NCBI GenBank assembly: GCA_961205875.1
Contig: OY540816.1
Location: 17,432,701-17,496,700 of the forward strand
Reading direction: 5' to 3'
DNA: 64,000 nucleotides
DNA from: Sialis fuliginosa
Lineage: Eukaryota; Arthropoda; Insecta; Megaloptera; Sialidae
Shown: one piece after another, positions 12,701-21,900 of the stretch
Numbering within the stretch: the stretch's first letter is position 1
Layout: each line of letters starts with the position of its first letter
Translations under genes and position numbers: made by a program
Notes under the pieces: generated by a model
What the model saw: only the letters and a program-made list of their open reading frames with translations
What the model was told of the DNA's origin: nothing
The model's database searches: none

Positions 12701-13327
12701 TTTTCCATAGAAAGAATTAACGCCTTCAACAACGGTAGCAGTAACGCCACCAACAACCCCATCAACAATGGTAGCAACAGAGCCGTCAACTACGCCATCA
12801 TCAACGCCATTCATAACGCCATCAACAACGGTAACAACAGAGCCGTCAACAACGCCACCATACACATACACATATGGATTTTTATTTAAAGAAATGAATG
12901 TAACAATTTCAAAATGCCCAACTTCAGTTCAAACAACAAATACGATTTGTGTCAAAGACATAGATTTTTCAGTAATGGAGGTAATTATATTAAATAATAA
13001 ATCACTAACGTTTTACCCTAATTAGTGTTTGGTTTAAAATTGAGATAAGTATCTTATTGAGCGATAGTTAATTTGTTTTAATAGTAGTTAGTGTTTTATA
13101 GTAAATTGTAGACCAGAAACTACTTATTTGTGTAAGTATAGTTATAGATTTAATAAATTAAATACTTATTGCAGTCTTACGTTGGCGCTCCTTTATTATG
13201 CGATGGTAAATATGCTGGAATTTTTATAAAGATCAATGAGAGAGAAAAGAGTGTAGACTATGTATATCTTCAGACTAATATTTTAAAACAATGGATCAAG
13301 AAAACAGTTTCTTCAGCATACACATAA
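9800..13327 (+). CDS. SPH2: inactive trypsin-like homologue with mucin-like insert, tail lost
   Basis: Six exons: 9800-9845, 9917-9999, 11263-11484, 12009-12098, 12711-12980, 13175-13327, giving 287 residues with the same intron phases as SPH1. A signal peptide (MDSKIVLSLFAVMC) leads an S1 domain. The catalytic His is Leu75 (TTALC), Asp112 is kept (KDIAVLK), and the GDSGGP motif reads SYVGAP, with Val240 for the Ser. The N-terminal motif is FEGED, so no normal activation cleavage is expected. Exon 5 is 90 codons against 47 in SPH1, because of a Thr/Ser/Pro-rich stretch at residues 151-197. The protein ends at SSAYT; a TAA stands where SPH1 has TCA, and the hydrophobic tail lies untranslated downstream. 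It is predicted to be secreted, O-glycosylated and non-catalytic. Open frames through all exons argue against a pseudogene. Confidence 0.83.
10137..10425 (-). repeat. Reversed interspersed repeats in SPH2 intron 2
   Basis: 10137-10230 (ACAGACAGACACACAGACATC, GATTCAGGGAAGGTCAAAATGG) is a reverse relative of 4262-4450. 10282-10425 (TCCGAGTTACAAGCCCCAAC, TATGGGCCACTAAGTTGG) is the reverse of 1385-1530 in SPH1 intron 2. An 18-base run of G at about 10127-10144 precedes them. Confidence 0.55.
10914..11015. repeat. Foldback element in SPH2 intron 2
   Basis: The outer arms are AAAATAAATGTCCCTATCTT and its near-complement ending at 11015. A perfect inner hairpin has arms CTTAAAATGGA (10935-10945) and TCCATTTTAAG (10960-10970). 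About 100 bp in all, it could fold almost end to end. It has no match at the same place in SPH1. Confidence 0.6.
11660..11785 (+). repeat. Interspersed repeat, family R1, copy 2
   Basis: Contains CCGAGAACAATTTTTTTGTC, AACGATCACAAAGC, ATCTTCGATATTGCGAGGAAG. It is a partial copy of the 51440-51618 repeat, here in SPH2 intron 3. Confidence 0.6.
12183..12345. repeat. CCCAATATTGGG palindrome repeat block
   Basis: This SPH2 intron 4 segment has palindromes CCCAATATTGGG (12204-12215) and CCAATATTGGG (12298-12308), each beside GGCC-rich, related text (TTGGCCC, TAGGCCAACC, CTGGGCCAG). It looks like an internally repetitive non-autonomous element. SPH1 lacks it. Confidence 0.45.
12720..12860 (+). repeat. 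Thr/Ser/Pro-rich coding repeat in SPH2
   Basis: 36 of 47 residues are T, S or P, with the unit TEPSTTP twice and many short (T)TP(S)T pieces. At DNA level it is an imperfect ACG-CCA / TCA-ACA-ACG array. Such tracts in secreted proteins usually carry dense O-glycans and act as extended spacers. Confidence 0.8.
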
Positions 13328-13396
13328 ACAATTAGTTCAACATTAATAGTTGGATCTGTCGCAGCAACATTATTTGGAAGATGTTTTTTACAATAA
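13328..13396 (+). pseudogene. Orphaned hydrophobic tail of SPH2
   Basis: Directly after the SPH2 stop, in the same frame, 22 codons match the SPH1 C-terminal tail (TISSTLIVGSVAATLFG...) and end in TAA at 13394-13396. The stop codon TAA (13325-13327) corresponds to a Ser codon TCA in SPH1, so a single base (position 13326) accounts for the loss. Confidence 0.75.
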
Positions 13397-13664
13397 GTTG
13401 GTACATCAATGATATTTTTGAAGTGAAAACTTCTGTAACGAGACTAGTGAACTAGAATGACCTCGACACGTTTTAAAGATGAAACGCTAAAGAGAGGGGG
13501 AAAGTGAAAGGCCGCTGTCAGAAACCAGATATAATAATTAAATTACTTAATTAATTTAAAAATAGTCCAAATGTGTATTAGTGATATTTTAGGTCCCTAT
13601 TATTAAAATAACATAATCATTAAGTGATATATTTATTATATTATTTTTATTTAATTAAATCATT

Positions 13665-13670
13665 AATAAA
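13665..13670 (+). terminator. SPH2 polyadenylation signal
   Basis: AATAAA in ATTAATAAAGTATCTA, matching the context of the SPH1 signal, 338 bases after the SPH2 stop. Confidence 0.45.
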
Positions 13671-14558
13671 GTATCTAAGAAACATGTAAATAATTATATT
13701 TATTGAACATAATATATACTTATGTATATGAGAAGGTGAGATGAAAGAATTTTTGGCATTTTTTCAAAATTCACTGCATCTTGATGTTTTTTACTCTAAA
13801 GGAATTTATAATTATGTTTGTAAATGTTTGGATAAGTTATTTTTATAATTTTTTCTTGGTACAGCTCTGATGTAATTACGCAATATCCATTTTTGATTAT
13901 CGTTAAATTAATATAAGTAACAACTATCATCGGTTAACCTTTTTGTGTTTATACAATTTTATTAGAAAATATTGATTTGAGATTTTTCATAGTGCCTGAT
14001 TATTATTTTCATAAGTTTTTAGTTATTAAACAATTTCAATCAAAAATTGTTTTCTAATAATAATAATACGTCCAAAATGGCATTTCAATGATAAAGAAAA
14101 AACACCTGTTTAAAAACAATTAACAATGGCTTGAATTTAGGAAGAAAGATTTCGGGGTGTCTTTAGATAGGTCTCCTAAAATGTAACAAAATTTGTTTAT
14201 GACTTTCTGATTTTAACCCTTCATCGTGGCTGATATATTTATTATTATTATTTGCTTTTTAAAGTGGTTATCAGAGTGACCCCCCCTTCTAATTTATAAA
14301 CTATTGATGCAATTTTTTTTTTTTAATTCCAGAACGTGACTTTTAGTTAGTACTTTCAATAAAAATTATAACGAACACTGTAGCAAAAATAGTTTATGAA
14401 AAATTTTGAAATAACTTTGTTTTATAAATCGTCACATGCACGAACATGTTGGTACACTTTTATAGAAATTTCATCTTTCGTCAACATGTAAAAGCTCTTG
14501 ATACGTATTATCAAGTATCTAGTTACTAGAGGTAACTGTCATAATAAAGTACACTAAT
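13671..14558. other. Spacer between SPH2 and SPH3
   Basis: The first 60 bases are still homologous to the DNA after SPH1 (CATGTAAATAATTATATTTATT), marking the end of the duplicated unit. Beyond that I see only AT-rich sequence. Confidence 0.5.
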
Positions 14559-14565
14559 TATAAAA
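14559..14565 (+). promoter_or_regulatory. Possible SPH3 TATA box
   Basis: TATAAAA lies 72 bases before the SPH3 ATG, with TTGCATTCTTAG about 25 bases downstream. SP4 has a similar TTGCATTCTG after its TATA box, which slightly supports both. Confidence 0.35.
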
Positions 14566-14630
14566 TTTCCATAGTATTTTATTGCATTCTTAGCATGCTT
14601 TGACATACATAATTGACAGAATATGTTATT

Positions 14631-17600
14631 ATGACTTTTAAAATGTCAATTTTTATTTTTATTTTAATCAATGTTATTTATTTTTTCAATACAGGTATAG
14701 TATGGTATAGTTTAATTTATAGAAAAGATACTGACAAAGTTATTTTATGATTAGTAACAAGTAAGGAAGTTAGGGCAATTAATGGAATTTACGGTGGAAG
14801 AGAAGTGACAACTGACAGTTATCCTTATTTAGTAAGTTCCATTTTATTTAATATCTGAATTTAAGCATTTATTATCAAATTGTATGAAAATTTAAATTAA
14901 ACGCTTACGAAATGGATGGGAAGCAAATTTATTACTTTTGACGCAAAACATATTGAAGAATGAATTTTGTATAAATTATGTTGGTCCTTACGGAAAATCT
15001 GTCATTGCAATTGGTTAATGATACCTAGTACTTATATAGGATTATATTTTCAGGCGTTTATATCAGAAAGCACAAAATGTCGGCATATATATTGCTCAGG
15101 TGCAATTTTGACAAATAAGTATGTGCTGACTGCTGCAAAATGTATGATTGGCTACAACAGACGATACGGTAGAGTGTGTGCAGGAGGTGTTACCATTAAC
15201 TCATTGGGGTCATATAAAATTGAAAAGATCTACGTCCATGAGCTGTTCACTGACCAGAGAAGAGATTATGATTACGCTTTGGTTAAAGTACATTTAATTT
15301 AATATTTTTAATACAAAAAAATTAATATTTAAGAGTGAATTTTTTTGAAATGGTTCCCGGGCCTGATATTTAATAAGTTTATCTAATAAATAAGTATTCA
15401 CCCTGTAACTTTTTTATTTGTATATGCAACCGTTTCCAGACTTTTGAGACACCATTTGTTAATTTTCAAATAAACTTGATTGTTTTCGAGTAAAAAATTA
15501 TTGAAAATCCAGAAATTTCTGTTTGGTTTGCTCCATATCATAAAAAAATTCACATTTTCAGAAATAAGTTGTTTTTTTCGTAAAATAATCTGCTACAAAA
15601 TATATGGGTTTAGATTTGAAAAAGAAAAGTTGCACTTGAAATCCATACAGGGGATCTTTCTAAGGCCACCCCATAGTGTCAGTATTAAGTGCCCTTGAAA
15701 CCATGAAACTTTTGTTTGAAACATATTTTCTGAAAATTGGTTATTTTAGAAATAATCCACTAAAAAGTCTTAAAAAAAACATCCGTTAAATAACTTCCTT
15801 CATACAGTTATAAGTTTTAGATTTAAAAAAATGCAAAACTTCTTCAGTTTGAATTTTTGGGTTTATTGTATTAATTATATGTATTATCGAATATTTTAGT
15901 TGCTTGATGGATTTCAATTTGATAATAAACTGAATAATATCTCAATATTGCAAGATAAGCCCAGAGAAGGATTTGTTTGTAAAATAGCCGGATGGGGAAT
16001 GAAAGGGGCAGGCGAGGTAAGAATATACAATACCTTCCAAAAGTTTAGAAGCAGGTATATTTTTCTGTTTAAAAACTTTATTATCAGTGCATCCGAACAG
16101 TGCCGGCCTTAAATGAAGTTAAAAACTTATATGATTTAATTATGTTTTTTAATCTTGAAGAATAATATGAAAGTTTAATAATCTTGGAAATAATTTTTTT
16201 ATAGTTTTTCGCTTTATAATAGTGTTTCTTATTTCATATTTTAATTACTCTTCATGTGTTGTTTAAAAGACCATTCATAACATGGGGATCTCTGTTATTA
16301 TTGGAGATACAAGTGCAGTTAGAGATCAAATGTTTGTATAAAATGGAGCTATATTATGATATAAAACTTTATCAAATATTTTAACACTTAGAATTCTAAT
16401 TTCCTATATTTTTGCCAGAGTAGATAGGTTGTATTTGACAGTGGTTTATTAAAATATACATGTATGAGTTTTTTGAATATTATACTACGTAAAATATTAA
16501 AATTATTAATTATGAAACTGAATCTGTATCAATTATTATAAGCGAGATTAACATGTTAATAATAATGGCCCTGTTTATCATAAGCATCTTTATATGTACT
16601 TGGAACATTTGAAATTTATGAAAAAATATGCAAATAAAATTTTAGAAAGACAAATATTGGTTGCAAGTTGATAGATTGCCAAATATTTATATTTTTTTAG
16701 AATGCTGACCTTGTAATGGAGGAAGCAACATTGACGATTTCCAATCAAGAAATATGCAAAAAAAATTTCTTTCCAATTACCGAAAATATGTTTTGCGCAG
16801 ATGGAAGAAAAGTATCTTTATGTAGAGTAAGTTTGTATCTAGTATTATCATTTTATTTGGTTGGCATTGAGTTCTATTGAAAAGAGCATAAATGAATCTT
16901 AATAAATACAACTCGTTTCTTAATTTCAAACGAATTTGACAATATAAATAAACTCGTTTTATCGTCAGCAAGAAAACAAACAAAAATTAAATTTATATCA
17001 ATTTTGAGAGCTTCCACGAGCCGAGATAATTTTTTTTAATTAAAGATAATAAAATTCTTTACATATTTTTTGTTAAATTCACACTTCACTGAATAATGGC
17101 TGTCTGAATTTATTTTAATTATCGATCGAGTATTTCAATGAAAAGATAATATTAAATTAGACAATTATGTTTTTATAACATACAGATAGTCGTTACTCGT
17201 TGTAATACAAATCTGACGAAAAATATGTAGAGAACGTGTTTGATAGAGAATTTTATTATCTTTAATTTTATATATAACTGTCCATATGGGACGTAGGAGT
17301 GTGAGTGAGAGGGCAATAAGAACGTAAGAACTTGAAATTGAAGTATATCATATTGTTAACATTTATTTGAAAATTATAAAAAAAATTATATAATTTAAAA
17401 ACATTTAAGTAGGTATACATTTTCGTGATTGAAAATACCTAAATTCAACTTAAAAAAAATATAACAAATAAAGGAGTAGAGTTACATGTATGAGTGTAAG
17501 GACCTTTTTTATGTGAAAAGACCTAAAGATAATACAAAAAAATGTTTTTGTAGGGCCTTTTCGCATTTTAAACAATATCCGACCGAGCTATCGATTAGCA

Positions 17601-17980
17601 CCTTGCACTTTTATAATCGGGCCAACCTCCACAATAATAAGTTTCCGAACAACTGCGCTGTTATGTTCTGATTTACACAGTTTTCACCATAATTATAGAG
17701 CTTTGAATACTGCCCCCTTTTTCTCTTAATCATTTTAATGTGTATAATATCTGCACTGGCATATTTATTTTAGGGAAGTTATGGAGGACCACTGGTTTGT
17801 TTCAACAGAGTAGTTGGAGTTGCAACACTAGGATCAGCGGCTTGCACTAGAGCTGATCCAGTCGTCTTTGGTGCTACTATAGTTGTTAGAGAATGGATAT
17901 TGAAAATTGTATCTCACGGACCAAAAATTGTCGTCAGTTCAAAATTGATTATTATTTTATTGTTTTTTGTTATTATGTAA
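14631..17980 (+). CDS. SPH3: inactive trypsin-like protease homologue with GPI-like tail
   Basis: Six exons: 14631-14694, 14755-14831, 15054-15287, 15900-16016, 16701-16826, 17774-17980, giving 274 residues. A second in-frame ATG at 14643 could also start the signal peptide (MSIFIFILINVIYFF). The S1 domain opens INGIYGG with Gly, not Arg or Lys, before Ile, so a trypsin-type activation site is absent. VLTAAKC puts Lys76 in place of the catalytic His. Asp120 is kept (YDYALVK), and C-x-IAGWG is normal. GSYGGP replaces GDSGGP, with Ser208 for Asp194 and Tyr209 for Ser195. The specificity pocket residue is Ser, not Asp. The family Cys pair is present (KC before YCSG, and RVCAGG). The tail SSKLIIILLFFVIM looks like a GPI signal. 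It is more like SP4 than SPH1/2. Predicted to be a membrane-tethered, non-catalytic S1-fold protein. Confidence 0.83.
17039..17266. mobile_element. AT-rich MITE in SPH3 intron 5
   Basis: A perfect 19-bp inverted repeat, ATTAAAGATAATAAAATTC, at 17039-17057 and its complement at 17248-17266. No clear target-site duplication. It could be chance in AT-rich DNA, but the length argues against that. Confidence 0.5.
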
Positions 17981-18010
17981 TATGTATTATTATTATATTA
18001 TACTAATTAA

Positions 18011-18016
18011 AATAAA
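18011..18016 (+). terminator. SPH3 polyadenylation signal
   Basis: AATAAA 31 bases after the SPH3 stop, giving a very short 3' UTR if used. Confidence 0.4.
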
Positions 18017-18900
18017 CGTATATTGCTGCAAATTTCAAGAGCAAATATCTAATATGTAAAGTCAAAGAATTTAATTCCAGCTCATCTAGAATTATATGTT
18101 AAGGTATTTATTGGTGAGCAACAAGTATGATAGAAAAAGTGAAATATTGCTAGATTTATGTAATTTTTCGATAGCTAAGAAAAAATCAAGAGCAAGTCAA
18201 AATTTTTTAAATAACTAAAAAAATATCATCACTTGTGAGGAAAGATATCGTCAAAATAAAATCAATTTTAACTTGCGAACGTAATCCTTATATTAATGTT
18301 ATGATCTTTTTTAGTTATTTTCAAAATTTTACTTTAATTTATTCTTCCTAAATGGTAAGAGATATTAAAAAAAAAACTAATAACAAAAATTACTTCCTTC
18401 ATTAAAGGTATATCATTTGGAATCCCTAACAAATCAATTGTTTAAACAATTACCTAACCTAACAGCGAAGAGAGTTGATTATAGATACCTGGTAGATAGA
18501 ATATTGTATAATTTACCTATAACTCCTTCATGTGATGTTTTAGGAGTTTGCGGAATTAAAAAGTAGAGTGCCCGATAATGAAAAGGTTGAGGAACACTGG
18601 ATTAGATTATTATAAGATAATAAATATTTTACTTAACAAGTTTTATATCACTGTTTTATTAATCAGTATCAATATATTTTATGTCTAGGTACACAAATAA
18701 TAATATAAATTAATGTAAATATACATTATATTTCTTTGAAGCTATAAAAATAAATAAAAATCGATGAAAAATTAAACATAATTTTCAATCGATAAGATAA
18801 AACTGCATGGAAACTTTAAAATAAGGCTTTTAATTTGCCAATAGCCTGTTAAATTATTGATGACAAATTATTTACAATAATTATATTACCCTAGATAATT
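18017..18900. other. Spacer between SPH3 and SP4
   Basis: AT-rich, with no gene or clear repeat that I can support. Confidence 0.45.
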
Positions 18901-18921
18901 TTTAGGTTGTAATGTTGTAAA

Positions 18922-18960
18922 TATAAATATATAAAATGAATACCCCTGCACTATTAGTTG
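18922..18960 (+). promoter_or_regulatory. SP4 core promoter
   Basis: TATAAATATATAAAA starts at 18922. An initiator-like TTAGTTG at 18954-18960 lies about 32 bases downstream and 23 bases before the ATG, followed by GCATTCTG. The spacing fits a TATA-initiator promoter with a very short leader. Confidence 0.5.
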
Positions 18961-18982
18961 CATTCTGTAAAAACTGTTGAAA

Positions 18983-21900
18983 ATGATTAAAATAAGTGCA
19001 TCTATGGTTTTTTTGTTACTAGTTAATCAAGGTAAGTTAAATTATGAGTTAGAAGTCAAACTATTTATTGTTAGTATAATAATTATTAGTATTAATGCAA
19101 AATGGTATTTATAATTTTAATTTTTTATCGTGTATAAAGAAATTATTTTTAGTTCAAAAGTGAAATTTATCAAATAAATTAATTATATTATTTGATTTAA
19201 CAATACAACAAACTGTTATTTAAAATGATCTTTGTTTATTTTAAATGATCTTTGGCAGTGAGGATTAAGGAAATTTAGTACCTGGGGCAGAATGTTCGTT
19301 ATACACTTCTTTCTATGCAATTTAATTACTATTTTTTCGTTGTCACGTCAAAATAGGCTTTTTTTGCTTTTGTTCCCTTTTGCAGTTTGTGAAGACCTTT
19401 TTTTAATCCTCATATATATTTTTTTGATCCTAATCAAGCTCTTATACCCCCTTGTACCTTGGCTTCCGTCCCCCCCCCCCCTTAGTCCGCCACTGATCTC
19501 TGGCTTTTAAATATAAGTCATGTGTGATAAAATGTTGTTCAATTTTAAATATGTCATATTTGATAAAATGTTGGTTAAAACAATGAGTAAAACTATAATT
19601 AATTATACCTAGAAGCCAAGAATCACTAAATATTTTACATAAAACTAGATAAAATAACGATAAATTAGGAAGAATATTTTTGTTTTTGTAGATTTTGTAG
19701 AATGTCACATAGTTAACAAAACAAATGCTGGCAATACAAGAATTTATGGCGGTGTGGAAGCTAGCGAAGGGCAAATTCCATATCAGGTAATTTAATTTCA
19801 GGCAGGAGCTAATTCCATTAACTCCAATTTTTAATACCTTGAACGTAGTTATAAAAAATACATAAATAAATACACTGGATGACAATTAAATTTCGATCCA
19901 TTTTGGTGAAAACGCAGTAATTAATTATCATTTATTCTAATAATATAATATTTATAAGGATCAATAACTAGTTGATTAAAACTTAACACTAAAGTTAATC
20001 TTGCTCCAACAATTGCTATACCTAATCTGCTCTATAATGCCTCAACAATTTTATTTACATCACACCCCTCACCGAACAGGGATTACTGTTAGGAAGGGAA
20101 CTTGCCCCGGGGCAACCAGGGCAGGCACAACTAGTTATTAATTCCTAAAACGAAACTTTATAGACAGTCTGTATAATAAAAACTCAAGATTCACTGATCA
20201 TTAAGGAACATTTTTGTTACATGTCTCTAAAGATTTGTAATTGTTTAAAGTTAGGACTGTAACGGATATCCGAATCCGCAACTGCGGATTATTTTCATTA
20301 ATTTACATATACTCATCCGCATACTTCTTTTTAGGTGTATATTTCAAAAAATAATTTGTGTACTAGCGGTATATGTGGTGGAGTAATATTAAATGAAAAT
20401 AATATTCTAACAGCAGCACATTGTGTTCTTGGAATTGATGTAAAAACTGTTTGTGTTGGGGGGACGCTTTTAAATAACATGAGAAGATATATGATAAATA
20501 ATACTATTGTACATGAAAATTATACGAATAGTCGTTTGGATTACGATATTGCAATTATTAAGGTAAGAAAATTAAATTTATTTAGTTTATTGTTAGTTAG
20601 TTTTCTAAAAATTAAATTAGAGTAAATGTGGTGAAAAATTAAAAGTGCAACTTTTAGAATTTTAGATCCATTTTTTTATAAAACCTAAATATCATAAAGT
20701 AAGACACTTGATTTATGTCTTGACATTGTATTAATTAAGTATGGATTTACATTAAGTACAGGGGTGAGGCGTGAAATTTTTAATAAGGGAAGCATATTTT
20801 GTCAATCCTCCCCCCCTATGAAACATCTTAAGTTCAAGCTTTTACTTTTTTAAATAAATTCTTATATATTTATATAGTAACTAAATGATGCTGTGTCTTA
20901 TTTACATGTATTTTAGTCGATATTTGTATGACGAGTTGAAGTTCACTGCAGGAAATATCACTAAAAAATGTATATTTTTTGATTTTGTTAAAAGTATGCT
21001 TATTATATAGAAAATGACGTAAAAAGTTGAAATTTTCAAACCACAGGTCTGTATCTCAAACCGTTCTCGAGATATAACCTCTCAAAGTTTCAGTTTTTTC
21101 AAATTTTTAGAAAAAAAAGGCTATAACTTTTGAACGCGTGGTCGGAATTGATTTTAGTTGACGGATTTGAAATCAGCGTGTCAAAATCTATATAATGACA
21201 TGTATAATACTTCAAAATCCGACAAAAAAATTTTGGTCAAAAATCGACATTTTTTTAAGGTATACCCCTTTGAATTTTTTCGATTTTTCGCGAAATTTTT
21301 TTTTCGAGTTTTAAGGTATTATATATGTCATTATATAGATTTTGACACGCTGATTCCAAATCCGTCAACTAAAATGAATTCTGACCACCCGTTCAAAAGT
21401 TATGGCCTTTTTTCTCCAAAAATTTTAAAAAACTAAAACTTTGAGAGGCTATATCTCGAGAACGGTTTGAAATACAGACCTGCGGTTTGAAACAAACAAC
21501 TTTTCACGTCATTTTCTATACAATAAACATACTTTTAACGAAATCAAAAATTATAAATTTTTTAGTGAAATTAATCGACTAAAATACAAGAAAATAAGAC
21601 GTAGAGGTATTATAGTTTTATAATTGAGCGTCTAAATTAATATTAAATGCTATTTTTAATTTTTTGTTAAAATGTTTGGGTTGCGCATAAAGATGAATAT
21701 TTTAATAATATTTTTAAATTATTAACTGAAAACACAGATTTGTATTAATTTACCCATAAAGAAAGGAAATCACTGCTTCCTCTGCTTCCATGGACTACTG
21801 ATTAAGTATTATCTACTTAAAGGAAGCTATACATACGTACAATACATTATTATTTTATTTTTATTTTTAGCTCTTAGAACCGTTACAATTTGATAGTTAT

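Noticed and set aside
19442..19885. 147-residue open frame on the - strand
   Set aside because: It overlaps SP4 exon 2 and a hAT MITE end (its N-terminal part reads through intron and exon antisense). No domain or splice logic; a shadow frame.
21158..21436. 92-residue frame, and the similar one at 45104-45292
   Set aside because: Both read the arms of the palindromic hAT-type element; the shared sequence comes from the repeat, not from a gene.
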